64,000 nt of DNA, taken from Bradyrhizobium ottawaense. GTDB taxonomy: Bacteria; Pseudomonadota; Alphaproteobacteria; Rhizobiales; Xanthobacteraceae. Every line of letters begins with the position of its first letter. The first letter of the stretch is position 1. The DNA is taken from NCBI RefSeq assembly GCF_002278135.3, contig NZ_CP029425.2:7044001-7108000 (forward strand), in the 5' to 3' direction. The notes under the pieces were generated by a model. The model saw nothing but the letters and a program-made list of their open reading frames with translations, was not told the origin of the DNA and did not search any database. The translations under genes and the position numbers were made by a program. Positions 1-9,111 of this stretch are shown piece after piece.

Positions 1-487
1 GACGCAACGAACATCGTTTCTCCTACCGCCCTATGAAGAGAGGACTGCTAGCTTATGAGTGATAGGAGGCATGCAAAGCTTGGCATATTTCTGTTGGCCG
101 GCGCTCAGCGCAATGAGACGTACATTCGCGCGCAACAAAGCCCCCAATGATCAAGCATTTCGGCGCCGATCGTCCCTCCTTGCAACCGCAGAGAAGGTGG
201 AACTGGGAGCTCCTCGTCGCACTTCTCATAAATGCGGTGCTTTGGGCTGGAATCTACTTGGTCATCACAGCCTTCTTCTGACAGCCTCCCGTGCATGGCG
301 ACCGCGCGAGGCTTCTAGGGCCTATCGCATGCTGCAGCCGCCACGGCTGCGAATAACCTGATGCCGGCGCGCAATTCGCGCTGCGACCTGGATTTAGAGT
401 GCGCTGTTCCGGCGACCGCAATAGGAATTCCGACGCATAACCCAGATGTCTGAAATGAAAGACACTGATATGCCGTTGCGGCCGCGG

Positions 488-538
488 CTAAGTGCCCAAA
501 ATGACCAGTAGCAGCTCGACGTACCGCGCAGGTGGCAT
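488..538 (-). CDS. 16-codon ORF downstream of a tts box (possible effector remnant)
   Basis: A very short open frame (MPPARYVELLLVILGT) starts with ATG about 77 bases downstream of the tts-box match at 615-633 and is preceded by a GAGGAAG ribosome-binding-like stretch. It is the only start so placed. It may be the surviving 5' end of a type III effector gene, or chance. Nothing recognisable follows toward position 1. Confidence 0.2.
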   Translation of the reverse strand: MPPARYVELLLVILGT

Positions 539-609
539 CCGGGCTTCCTCGTTAGGCGCAACGGATTGACTGCAAGTGAGAACTGGTACTCCGCATTACC
601 GTTATGTGA

Positions 610-637
610 AAGCTAGCTTTCGAGAAGCTGACGAAGC
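610..637 (-). promoter_or_regulatory. tts box (TtsI-binding promoter element)
   Basis: Read on the minus strand, 633-615 gives CGTCAGCTTCTCGAAAGCT, a full match to the core of the rhizobial tts box bound by the type III secretion activator TtsI. It points toward position 1, where only a tiny open frame is seen. Confidence 0.75.
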
Positions 638-836
638 AAAGAGACCTGAAGGAACGTTGGGCAAGCGGCCGGCTCCGCCCTCACGTCCTATGGCATAGGA
701 CGGCCCGGCCGCCTCGCTCCTCGCTCCCGCAACGCTCGGAGCAGGCGGGATTGACTTGCTTGTTGAGCGATATCAGCCTCGCCCTTGGGTTGGGTATAGT
801 TCAAAAGGCTGAAGCCTTGATTGGCCGTAGCAGCGC

Positions 837-1043
837 TTACAGCTCTTGCTCAGGCCACGTATCGTCCTCATTTTTGCGCATCCGCCACACGAGGGCGCGC
901 TGCGCTAACTTGTCGTATTCGAAGGCAATCTTAAGCAACCTGTCTTTTGCTTTCCCGTCAACGAGCGCTGCCGCCTTCTTTCGCGTTGCTTGCGCGCGGC
1001 CTCGCCAGTGATCGGGTTGGTAGAGTTTGCTTTTCGGATTCAT
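837..1043 (-). CDS. Small Bradyrhizobium-type hypothetical protein
   Basis: A 68-residue protein counted from the internal ATG; the frame stays open a little further upstream to a TTG. It has the layout of a small family common in Bradyrhizobium: an N-terminal 'PDHWRGRA' segment followed by one charged helix ('AKDRLLKIAFEYDKLAQRA'). It has no signal peptide or membrane segment. Function unknown. It stands alone, with no gene close by on the same strand. Confidence 0.5.
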   Translation of the reverse strand: MNPKSKLYQPDHWRGRAQATRKKAAALVDGKAKDRLLKIAFEYDKLAQRALVWRMRKNEDDTWPEQEL

Positions 1044-1537
1044 GCCGAGAGCATGCAATTCGTAGATCAAACAATTGCGACACCTACGCTCCGTATCATC
1101 ACGTAGGAGCGACGCTCGTGGCTCGGCTGCCGAAGCGGTCGATCCCTAGTCCACAGCCCCCGACAGCTTTAGACCATCGGTCTTATGAAGAGACTTTGAA
1201 TCGCATGCATCGTTAGATTGTACGAGTTGGGACAAGTGGGGATCACCACTGAGAGCCAGGGGATTCCTGACATCACGACATTTGCGAATGCTTCAAATAT
1301 GTACGCTAGCCCAGGACGACGAAATAGAGAGCCTAACACCATCCGGTGCAGGCCTACCCCCGATTCATCGAATGTCATTCCCGGCGGATGACGGGCTCCG
1401 TACAATGAGAACCGCAAAGTAGAATAACGAGCTTGCCGACAGCCAGCTAAGCAGATCCGCAGCTTTCCGGTTGGCAGATGATGCGCTCCGCACACAGCAA
1501 GAACAAAACGTCACCCCACCCGAATTGAAGGAATGTT

Positions 1538-1837
1538 ATGATTCAGAAACAACGAACTAAGTTGGCTTCGGACCTCGGACTTCGCTACGGCGCCATCGCT
1601 CTTGGCCTGGCAATGACAACGGTCATGCTCGCGCCAGCCAACGCGCTTGATCAAGCGCCGACCGCAGAGGAGAAAGAGGCCTGTATGGAAGACGTGTTAC
1701 GCCTTTGTAGTAGTCACATACCAGATCGCTTTGCTATCACTGTCTGCCTCAGATCCAAGCAAGATCGCCTCAGTCAGCAATGCCGATACGTGATCTCCGG
1801 GCGGGACATCGGCAATCAGAGCAGCAGATCGAAGTGA
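1538..1837 (+). CDS. Secreted cysteine-rich-repeat protein
   Basis: A 99-residue protein. Residues 1-36 form a signal peptide: a basic start, then a hydrophobic core rich in Ala, Leu and Met, with likely cleavage after 'APANA'. The mature part has four Cys in the spacing of one 'cysteine-rich repeat' (C-x7-C, then C-x12-C further on, with 'RLCSSHIPD' and 'CLRSKQDRLSQQC'). Such repeats occur in short exported proteins of Rhizobiales and probably form two disulphides in the periplasm. AAGGAATGTT precedes the ATG, giving a ribosome-binding site. Role unknown. It is single-gene. Confidence 0.6.
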   Translation: MIQKQRTKLASDLGLRYGAIALGLAMTTVMLAPANALDQAPTAEEKEACMEDVLRLCSSHIPDRFAITVCLRSKQDRLSQQCRYVISGRDIGNQSSRSK

Positions 1838-2079
1838 AGGTGCTACGACTTGTCCGCCCGGCTCCTTACCAGAAGTCGTCCCAGCTCACGTGCAGCACAT
1901 CGCACGAAGGTTAACCGGCGGCCCCCGCCACGGCGGCGCCGGAAGCCAAAAGCCTTGTGACCCTCCTAATATCGCCGGCAAGCAGGCTCGAGACGACGCT
2001 ATTGTTCTGGTATCAAGCGACTGCAGTCCTCTGACCAGCCGCCGGCGTCCTATCTAGGGCACCATCGAATGGAGAGGGC

Positions 2080-2110
2080 TTGACCCTCACGTAGCGTCAG
2101 GTTGTAGCGT
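2080..2110 (+). promoter_or_regulatory. MerR-type promoter/operator, copy 1 (candidate NolA box)
   Basis: TTGACC, a 19-bp spacer and TAGCGT, with the dyad ACC...ACGT-A-GCGT...GGT inside the spacer. The 19-bp spacing is the MerR-family signature. It shares the sequence CGTCAGGTTGTAG with copies before nodD2 and nolA, and points toward the TrpD-like gene 157 bases away. Confidence 0.55.
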
Positions 2111-2266
2111 CGCCACAGATGCTCACGTTTCATCTGTCGGCCGCCTGTTGGACAAGTGCGGCATAGCGAGTGCGAATAGACAGGCAGCTGCAACAAGGCA
2201 CTCGGCTGCAAAGACGTCTGGCTGAACGGTCGCAGCTCAGATTGGACAAGGGACGTGCACAGTTCG

Positions 2267-3280
2267 ATGGAACCGCTCAAGTCGATCATCGCGAAAGTTG
2301 CCACGGGCGCCATACTGACGCGCGAGGAGGCTGCGTCAGCGTTCGACAGCATGATGTCGGGTGACGCAACTCCCTCGCAGATCGGTGGCTTGTTGATTGG
2401 GATGAGAGTCCGCGGCGAAACAGTCGAAGAAGTCACCGGCGCCGCGTCCGCAATGCGGAATTTAATGCCCAAGGTGGAAATGCAATGCGACCCCATCGAT
2501 ATCACTGGTGCGAGCGACGGGGCGATGCGTCCGCTCAACGTATCGACGTGCGCTTCCTTCATCGTCGCCGGGGCCGGCGTTCCTGTCGCCAAGTATGTTA
2601 ACCGCGCTGCGACTTTGCGTTCAAGCACCGCAGACGTGTTGGCGAGTCTAGGCGTAAAGGTCGATCTCAAGCCTGATGCGATCGCACGTTGTGTGCACGA
2701 AGCCGGCATTGGCTTCATGTTTGCGTCAGCCGGCTATCCTGCGATGCAGCGCATCAGCCAGATCCGAAGCGTGCTTGGAACCCACACAATGTTCAATCTA
2801 ATCGAGGCTTTGTCTAATCCGGCCGGCGTCAAGCGGCAGATCCTTGGAGTTTTCGCTCGCAAATGGGTGCAGCCATTGGCGTACGTCTTGAAGAACCTGG
2901 GTGCCGATTCGGTATGGGTTGTTCATGGCTCGGACGGGCTCGATGAAATATCCCTCGCCGGGACAAGCTTTGTTGCTGCGGTCGAGGCCGGTACAGTCCG
3001 CACGTTCGAAGTGACGCCGGAAGAAGCCGGGCTCCCCCGCTACCGCGCCGATGCGCTGGAGAGCTGTGATTGCGAGTCTCATGCCATTGCGTTAGAGAAA
3101 GTGCTCGACGGCCTCCCAGGCCCTTTTCGTGATGCCGCACTTTTGAACGCGGCGGCGGCACTGGTGGTGGCCGGTCGTGCCTCGAACCTACAGCAAGGCG
3201 TGGCACTTGGCCAAGAATCACTTGATCACGGCGCTGCAGCCGCCCGGCTGACTCGCTTGATTGCGGTTTCAAACGCCTAA
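2267..3280 (+). CDS. TrpD-like (anthranilate phosphoribosyltransferase family) protein with altered active-site motifs
   Basis: A 337-residue protein with the whole TrpD fold order: an N-terminal helical domain (about 1-70; '[15 protein letters not shown]', '[18 protein letters not shown]') and the phosphoribosyltransferase alpha/beta domain after it. TrpD transfers anthranilate to PRPP in tryptophan synthesis. The conserved substrate loops are changed. The GTGGD motif is GASDG, KHGNR is KYVNR, and the SSxSGSAD loop is 'TLRSSTAD'. The frame is intact with ordinary codon use, so it is probably not a recent pseudogene. It may act on another substrate, or not be a transferase at all. No other trp gene is nearby. 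A MerR-type promoter lies 157 bases upstream. Start chosen at ATG 2267; a GTG lies four codons earlier. Confidence 0.75.
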   Translation: MEPLKSIIAKVATGAILTREEAASAFDSMMSGDATPSQIGGLLIGMRVRGETVEEVTGAASAMRNLMPKVEMQCDPIDITGASDGAMRPLNVSTCASFIVAGAGVPVAKYVNRAATLRSSTADVLASLGVKVDLKPDAIARCVHEAGIGFMFASAGYPAMQRISQIRSVLGTHTMFNLIEALSNPAGVKRQILGVFARKWVQPLAYVLKNLGADSVWVVHGSDGLDEISLAGTSFVAAVEAGTVRTFEVTPEEAGLPRYRADALESCDCESHAIALEKVLDGLPGPFRDAALLNAAAALVVAGRASNLQQGVALGQESLDHGAAAARLTRLIAVSNA

Positions 3281-3519
3281 AGCTGAGCTGGCTGAGGCTC
3301 GACTAATGCGATCAAGAGTGCAGCTTACGTGCGCAAGAATATTGCAGCTGCAAATGCGCGCCACTTCTGCGGAATTTGAGTGAGCGCCGCTGACGAAACA
3401 ACTCGCGCTGAGCAGGTGTCCGACAGCCACCCCTTTGCCGACTAGAGGCTGTTCTCGGCCCGGTTGCTGAGGTGAGGACCCGCGGCGCAACGTGCGTTAC
3501 GCGCCAAAGGAGACAATGG

Positions 3520-3705
3520 ATGATGCCCTGGCAGAGGATGGAAACACTGGGAACGATCGCAACAATAGAACACATCATCCGGAAGTTTCGGGAATTGATC
3601 GATACAGATAGCTCCATCCCGCCAGAGCTGCGGCGTGCGCTGCACGATACCCTGGATGAGCATCTTTTCGAGGCAAAACGACGTGTTCTGCTGAGAGCGC
3701 ATTAG
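3520..3705 (+). CDS. Small hypothetical protein
   Basis: A 61-residue, mostly helical, charged protein ('IRKFRELIDTDSSIPPELRR'). An AAGGAG ribosome-binding site sits 7-8 bases before the ATG at 3520; a second ATG follows at once. No membrane segment or known motif. It resembles in style the other short helical proteins of this island but I cannot name a family. Confidence 0.45.
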   Translation: MMPWQRMETLGTIATIEHIIRKFRELIDTDSSIPPELRRALHDTLDEHLFEAKRRVLLRAH

Positions 3706-4052
3706 GTGCGCCGTTGCCGCCTACATGCCGAGAGACTGGCAGGCCAGCGTGGCGCTTTACGCAAACGCCAAAAACACTTGCCAAGCTTGGCTTCGATATC
3801 TCGCCTTCTCAGACTGACCGCCGATGGTGATTCCCGCATACGCCCCCTGAGCAACTCCAAATTTCGCCGGAAGCGAGCGGCGACGTGCGTTGGGTACGCC
3901 GCCGACGCGTTCGCTGGATCTCTCCTCAATGGCCCTCATTAACTGGGGCTCGCCCCCCTCACGGCGGCGCTACATGTTCGCGATAGCCCCTTGGGGGACT
4001 GCTTGGGCCAGCATTACCTTGGTCACGTTTTCATAGGCCGCAAAAAAGGGGC
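3706..4052. other. Gene-poor stretch
   Basis: Several overlapping open frames on both strands, none with a convincing start, motif or composition. I see no gene here. Confidence 0.4.
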
Positions 4053-4083
4053 TTGAATCTGACGTAACGTTAAATCGTACGCT
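4053..4083 (+). promoter_or_regulatory. MerR-type promoter/operator, copy 2 (candidate NolA box)
   Basis: TTGAAT, 19 bp, TACGCT, with the central CTGACGTAACGTTAAA dyad. It matches the other copies in the left half and centre, less well in the right half. It points toward a decayed stretch and the GcrA-like gene at 4557. Confidence 0.45.
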
Positions 4084-4556
4084 CTCGGGCGTGGCACCTA
4101 TCGTGTGAGGGACTGCGAATGCCTCAGCTGGTCATATCCGCTGACCGATGGCCGGTCATGCTCCTCATTGTCTATAGTCCCTCGCTCGGGAGGGCTGTGC
4201 AGCGAGTTCCGATCGCGGCGCCAGAGCTCGCACGTAGCTCTAAATGGTTCGGCATTTCTGATCCTGACAATATGGCCGCCGGCGGCCACTTCGCCACGGG
4301 AGCCGATAAGGTCAGAATTGATCGACGTGGAAGTCTATCGGAAGCGCTTAGGTGGCGCCCGCTTCCTGAAGCTGCTCGTCTCGCGCAGCAACGCACAAAA
4401 CTCAGTTCGCCGAACCCGCCACCTTCAAGCTCCTTTCCGCACCTGGCAAGGCGTTTCGACCGTGCAAGGTTTGGCAGATGGTGAGCCCGCGCGGGTTTCG
4501 ACGAGTGGCCCGCGCGGGCGACTCCGCGTGACCAGCGCGGCATCGGAAGAAATTGT
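4084..4556. other. Decayed or non-coding stretch
   Basis: Long open frames exist in two plus frames and one minus frame but none shows a family motif. Switching between frames would be needed for any coherent protein, so I treat this as decayed or non-coding. Confidence 0.35.
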
Positions 4557-4838
4557 TTGGCAGGCTGGAGCAGCAAGTTGAAAGACCGCGATGGCCTTAA
4601 GAAGGTCCTGTTAGTTCATCATGTTGAAGGCCAGTGCCGTTGCATCATCGGTTTCAAAGATGGAGATATGAGAGCGGCCTATATGTGCGGCGAGCCTGTA
4701 TATCAAAAACGCGGCAAGAAGACCTCTTCGTGGTGTGCCGATCATTACCGGAAGATGCACACCGCAGCTGAGCAGAGCGGAGTGATCGATCGATCGGCAG
4801 ATTTCCCTCGAGCGATATCCATCGTTCGCACCCCATGA
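4557..4838 (+). CDS. GcrA-like C-terminal zinc-finger protein
   Basis: About 93 residues. The centre has the spacing seen at the C-terminus of the alphaproteobacterial cell-cycle regulator GcrA: 'CRCIIG', then 'YMCGEP', then 'SSWCADHYRKMH', giving Cys/Cys/Cys/His ligands for one zinc. The N-terminal HTH of GcrA (about 45 residues) is absent, so it is either a stand-alone zinc-binding domain or a truncated copy. The start is uncertain: the frame opens with TTG. It lies 470 bases after a MerR-type promoter match. Confidence 0.4.
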   Translation: MAGWSSKLKDRDGLKKVLLVHHVEGQCRCIIGFKDGDMRAAYMCGEPVYQKRGKKTSSWCADHYRKMHTAAEQSGVIDRSADFPRAISIVRTP

Positions 4839-5174
4839 CAGCCATTAAAAGAAGGCTTCCGCCAAGACCGTGTGAGCACAGCCTGTACAAGCGCCAGCCG
4901 AAGCATATGACCGGGGCCTCGTCAGGATTTGGGGGGCCGTTGCGGGTGGCGCAAACAGAATGCGCGGACCTGACACGCATGAATAGCAAGCTGAATTTTT
5001 CCACCCCGGCCGAGGGAAGCGCTACCTATACCTTTGACAAGACCGCGATTCATTTCGAACGGAAGCCGTCCAGCTATGTCATCCTCAATCGATACATTGA
5101 GCGGATCGCTCGCGCCTTGGAGAGCCAGTTTGGTGCCCTGAGAGGAGCCCGACTCGAGATCCCCAGCCTCGCCG
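4839..5174. other. Open frame of unclear status
   Basis: A plus-strand frame runs through 4835-5614 but overlaps, in another frame, a recognisable AMP-binding-enzyme fragment. A stretch near 4980-5170 reads like ordinary protein ('SYVILNRYIERIARALESQF') but I recognise no family. It could be the remains of a gene upstream of the ATP-grasp ligase. Confidence 0.3.
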
Positions 5175-5180
5175 GCGACA

Positions 5181-5363
5181 ATGGACACTGCGAGGCCGAT
5201 GGATCTATTCCGCTTCACCGCGGCAAAACAACTCTCGATTATTTCAAGCGAGAATATCTTTCCAGCAAGAATAGAGCGAGTGCTTACGGAACATCCAAAT
5301 GTAGCCGAATGCTGGTCGGTCGAGCCGTTGCTCGATGGGAAGACGCACCCGCCGCTTATGTGA
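5181..5363 (+). pseudogene. Remnant of an AMP-binding enzyme (acyl-CoA synthetase type)
   Basis: About 60 codons read 'IISSENIFPARIERVLTEHP' and 'NVAEC', which match the hinge region and C-terminal start of acyl/aryl-CoA synthetases, normally followed by another 70-90 residues. No adenylation domain precedes it and the frame closes early, so only a fragment of a roughly 500-residue enzyme survives. It lies directly upstream of an ATP-grasp ligase, hinting at a former acyl- or aminoacyl-activating cluster. Confidence 0.5.
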
Positions 5364-5641
5364 CCAAGCGGCGGCGACTGCCGGATCGAGGCGCAAGCGC
5401 TGATCGCCCATGTTTGGTCAGAGCCCGTTTATCGGGCTCTGCGAGATCATTTCATACGCGGCCGAGCCATAAATTGAGATCGGCAGATTCGAGGCGGGCC
5501 GTTCTCTCCCGCTGCATCGCAGGTGACATCGAGATGGCGCAAATTCTCCCCTCTCCCAGAGCCTTGCCACGGCATGGCAACGACTTCGTGGTTGCCATGA
5601 CGATCCCATCCTGATCACGACCAGATGTCCGGAGGTCGAGA

Positions 5642-6952
5642 ATGCCGCGAATCCTGATTATGAATGCCGGTACGCCTCAGATGTCGGGCGCCCACCTAAC
5701 AAAAGCTCAACTTTCGCTGGCCGCCAACTCGGCATTTCGTTCAGCGTGGTTTGCTCAGGAGGGCGACCTGATAGTCTCTCCGGTAGTGATCCCGGCCGAT
5801 CTGTTATCCTTCATTGGCGGAACGCTCAATTTCCATTCATCGGCTCTTCGCCTGCTTGTACCTGCGAGCCGCCAATCGACAATCCTCGATGATTGTACGT
5901 TACTGTCCAAAACTGTTGTCGAGCGGCTCAAAAGACATATTCGCCAGAAATCAGACTGGCAATTGTATCCCTGCTACTCTACTGAAGGCGTCGCACGCTT
6001 GGCGGCCATTCTAGGCATACCGAAGACCGGTGACGACTTCGCTTTGCAGCGCGGGCCTGATCTGTTGAATCGCAAGAGCCACTTCCGTCAATTGGCAACA
6101 AGCGTTGCACTTCCGCTCCCCCATGGATCAGTCGCGACAGACCCAAATGGACTGTTCAAAGCCGTCACCTCCCTCAAATCCGAGACCGGCACGGTCATTG
6201 TAAAGTTGGATAATGGAGCTGGTGGAGTTGGAAACGTCATCCTGACCAGCAATAAGAGCGATCCGCTACCTGGAGCCAGAGATACTCGGTGGGTTTCGTG
6301 GCCGTCGTTTGATCCCGAAGCATTGTGGTCTGAGATGACAACAGCCTCGTGTAAGACGCTGGTCGTGGAATCGTACCACTTGGCCCGATCTTTATTCTAT
6401 CTCGAGTATACAATCCAGGATGATGCATCAATCGCTTTTGTCAATAGTGGAAGCATACGTCTGCGTAAAAGCGCAGACCGATCCGAAAGAGCTCTGATCC
6501 GGACGGGACTTGAGCTTCCAAGCGACTTGGAGGAAGAGCAATTGTTAGCTGCCCAGGCCCATGCCTACCGTTTTGTGGCACTCGCGCGAGACCTGGGGTA
6601 TCGCGGAATGATCAACATCGACGCCATTTTCGCACAAGACGGGCGGTTGCTGTTCAATGAAGCGAACGGCCGCTGGGGTGGCGGCTCGGTGTTACACAAC
6701 ATTGCCGTCCGGCTGCTAGGCGTCGACTATTTCGGCTGTAACGTTATTTTATCTGTGAGAAATGTGCGATCAGCATCCTTCCGGGCGGCGCATGATCGTC
6801 TCGTCAAGGATGGACTTATATTCGACCACACACGTAAGGAGGGCGTGATCCCGCTTGCTGCCGATGAAAAGGCTGGCACTGTGGAGTGCGTTGTGATTGC
6901 GCCGAACAGGCCCGCGGCCCACGATCAGCAACACCGACTATTGAAGTCGTAG
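5642..6952 (+). CDS. ATP-grasp ligase with pre-ATP-grasp domain (PGM1/peptide-ligase type)
   Basis: A 436-residue protein. Residues 1-100 look like a pre-ATP-grasp domain ('PRILIMNAGTPQMSG'). The ATP-grasp fold follows: 'LNRKSHFRQLA' and 'GTVIVKLDNGAGGVGNVIL' (ATP-binding Lys and Gly-rich loop, about residues 140-200), and the metal-binding C-lobe 'GMINIDAIFAQDGRLLFNEANGRWGGGS' split here as 'MINIDAIF' and 'LFNEANGRWGGGS' (about 320-350), with Asp/Glu/Asn ligands in place. Such enzymes join a carboxylate to an amine with ATP hydrolysis and are known from peptide natural-product pathways. No partner biosynthetic gene is intact nearby. The substrate cannot be told from sequence. The ATG follows CGGAGGTCGAGA, a good ribosome-binding site. 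Confidence 0.75.
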   Translation: MPRILIMNAGTPQMSGAHLTKAQLSLAANSAFRSAWFAQEGDLIVSPVVIPADLLSFIGGTLNFHSSALRLLVPASRQSTILDDCTLLSKTVVERLKRHIRQKSDWQLYPCYSTEGVARLAAILGIPKTGDDFALQRGPDLLNRKSHFRQLATSVALPLPHGSVATDPNGLFKAVTSLKSETGTVIVKLDNGAGGVGNVILTSNKSDPLPGARDTRWVSWPSFDPEALWSEMTTASCKTLVVESYHLARSLFYLEYTIQDDASIAFVNSGSIRLRKSADRSERALIRTGLELPSDLEEEQLLAAQAHAYRFVALARDLGYRGMINIDAIFAQDGRLLFNEANGRWGGGSVLHNIAVRLLGVDYFGCNVILSVRNVRSASFRAAHDRLVKDGLIFDHTRKEGVIPLAADEKAGTVECVVIAPNRPAAHDQQHRLLKS

Positions 6953-7421
6953 CAAACATCGTCAGCCGCTCAATTCATCGCTTCGAAGCCTGGGATACAC
7001 CATCGCGCACCGGGAACGCGCGCCTCCCTTCCTTCACGTGGCGACGAAGGTGCCCCAATCACCGAGCAAGCTTTGGTCGGACGATGAATGGTGGCCCTAT
7101 GAGAGTGCTCTTGTTCGTCCCGGACGAGACCAGCGGTGCGCCGAAGCTTGTACAGCGACGAGCGTCATGGCGTAAGGCTGCCAGCGCAGTTGCCGACCCC
7201 AAAAGCTAATCGCATTGCACGTCCTGCTTGGCCGATTTGCGACGCCTACGTTGAAACTCGACAATACGATGGGCGATTGCACTCGCTGGCTTGGGTTTAT
7301 GCGAGTTTCACTATGAAATAAGCGGCCCCAAAAGACCGCACTTTGCCGGCACGTAAATTGCTGCATAGGAGCAGGAGTTGCCGCAAAGAACGCGGCCGCA
7401 GCAGCTATCTTCGGAGCCCCA
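6953..7421. other. Gene-poor stretch
   Basis: Only short, unconvincing frames on both strands. No terminator hairpin stood out after the ATP-grasp gene. Confidence 0.4.
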
Positions 7422-7889
7422 ATGAGGCTGATCCGATTGATCTTGTTCGACTTGGCTTTGATTCTGCTTGCATCTGGAGTTGCAAAAGCCATGAATGTGG
7501 CCGCTGGCGCAAGTTCCGCATTTGTCAGGCAGACTGCTCTGCGCGAGGTGGCACCGAGCTCCAAGCATGGTGGTCCCTACTACAGCCAAACGCCGCTCGT
7601 TCCCGGGCAGCCGCCGGACAACCCCGGTCGGGACCAGCTGGCTGACAATTCCGCGGGGATGCAACCCAGCTTTGGATGTGTGGTCCGTGAGTCCCGACGC
7701 CCGACTAGCTATATCTTCGATAGCACTGAGAGGCTCAATCTCCCGCCCCGTGTGATGCCGTCGATCTGCAATCCTATCGCCTCGCCTCTCAGCCTCCTAC
7801 CTGCGGGCAGCGGAATGGTCATCATGGCCTTTGCGACCACTCTCCTCGTGATTGTGGTGATTGTGGTGGAAATATTCGGCCCATTGTAA
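7422..7889 (+). CDS. Possible exported protein, 5' part plausible
   Basis: The first 25 residues ('MRLIRLILFDLALILLASG' then 'VAKA') form a good signal peptide with an Ala-x-Ala cleavage site. The next 70 residues are Pro/Ser-rich and soluble-looking. The last part ends in an odd hydrophobic tail and lies antisense to another possible decayed gene, so the true C-terminus may have been lost. Function unknown. Confidence 0.35.
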   Translation: MRLIRLILFDLALILLASGVAKAMNVAAGASSAFVRQTALREVAPSSKHGGPYYSQTPLVPGQPPDNPGRDQLADNSAGMQPSFGCVVRESRRPTSYIFDSTERLNLPPRVMPSICNPIASPLSLLPAGSGMVIMAFATTLLVIVVIVVEIFGPL

Positions 7890-8272
7890 CGGCGTGAGGC
7901 CCCAACCGCTCCCCTTTCGGCGCCCGCGATACAGCTCGGCATGAGCGGATCCGTGGAGGAGGAACGATGGCAAATACCATGCTCGAGCCAGTAGCAAGGT
8001 GATCGTCGCGTCGAGGTGATCACTGGGATCGTCGCCGACGATGGACGGGCGAGGAAAAGGCCCGGATCGGGGCGCAGAGCTTGGAGTAACAATGACACGA
8101 CCAAAGCGATCACTTCATCGCCACAGCCAAGCCCTAGATCCACAGGCTTGTGCTGGCCTGCCTGCTGGATCATCTCGCCAAGCGCGTCCACGAACTCACG
8201 CCCGGAATTGGTAACCTCAGAACGTCGCTCATGCCCCATGAGCGAGGTCGGCCATCCGCTCAAGACGCCCAA
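7797..8272 (-). pseudogene. Decayed hypothetical gene
   Basis: Two minus-strand frames seem to join: 'GLGCGDEVIALVVSLLLQAL' in one, then 'TPLQWAEYFHHNHHNHEESG' in the next, with a shift near 8000. The 'GLTPLQWAEYF' part resembles an ankyrin-repeat helix start, but one unit is not enough to name the family. Likely a frameshifted remnant. Confidence 0.25.
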
Positions 8273-8432
8273 CTAGGGGCCGTCACCGGACGCGTACGAT
8301 CAATGTAAGCCATCGCTTGCGACCAGACTCGTGTCGGACCTCACGAAGGACCCGCAAGATGGGAAAGCCATCAATTCCCCGGAGAGCTCGCTCAGCCCAC
8401 GATTTGCAGAGACCCATACCAGGCGCGGCACG

Positions 8433-9111
8433 CTAGGGCCGAGCGTTAGAACCCTCGATGATCCGGCGGTTCACGCCGCTGCGTTTTGAACAGAAGTATA
8501 CGAGGGATCGGCGCTCCCCGCTTGATACCGGCTTTACCTCATGCCGGACCTTACAGGTTGTGACAAGCACAGCGCCAAATGGCGGCCGGAATACGTGTTG
8601 TTCGTACCCGGTTGGATATACCACGAATTCACCGCCGTCGAAGTCTCTCGCTAGCTGCACAATCACCGAGTACTCGAAATCCGGATCACTCGCCGCATCC
8701 AAATGAATGCCGATAAAGGACCCCGGCGGCATACGATGCATCTGGCATCGGCGAACCACGTAATCTGCGGATGCTCCGAAGATCTTTCTTAGCGCGAAGC
8801 TGCGATCTCTACTTTCGTAGCAGCTCCATGATCTGACCCGAAGCAGTACCACTCACGTTGCTAGGCGCGTGGCCGGGCGGGTCTACCCTCACGCGCTGGA
8901 CAAAGACGCTGTGCAAGTCGCCCGCATCTCCCTCCCGCACTTCTTCTTCCGGAATCTCAGCCTGCAGCTGATCGATCCTGGCTATGTCGTCTTGAGTGAA
9001 TAACATTTGCGGGGCGATTACGACGGACCCCTTTACTAGCAGCTCAATCCGGTACTTTGTCAGGACTTCTTCTGAAAGAAGACAGGATTTATCTTTCATT
9101 GCGCGCGCCAT
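8433..9111 (-). pseudogene. Frameshifted 2OG-Fe(II) oxygenase (prolyl-4-hydroxylase type)
   Basis: The N-terminal 100 codons run from 9111 to a TAG at 8809. The rest continues in another frame ('SRDRSFALRKIFG...') to 8433. The overlap suggests one extra base in CGAAAGT near 8822. The C-terminal part has the complete iron/2-oxoglutarate site of a double-stranded beta-helix oxygenase: 'GIHLDAASD' (His and Asp), 'VRHEVKP' (second His) and 'GERRSL' (Arg for 2OG). Joined length is about 225 residues. The start overlaps the end of the upstream HDO-GFA gene by 16 bases, so the two were translated together. Unless the shift is a sequencing error or programmed, the enzyme is inactive. Confidence 0.65.
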
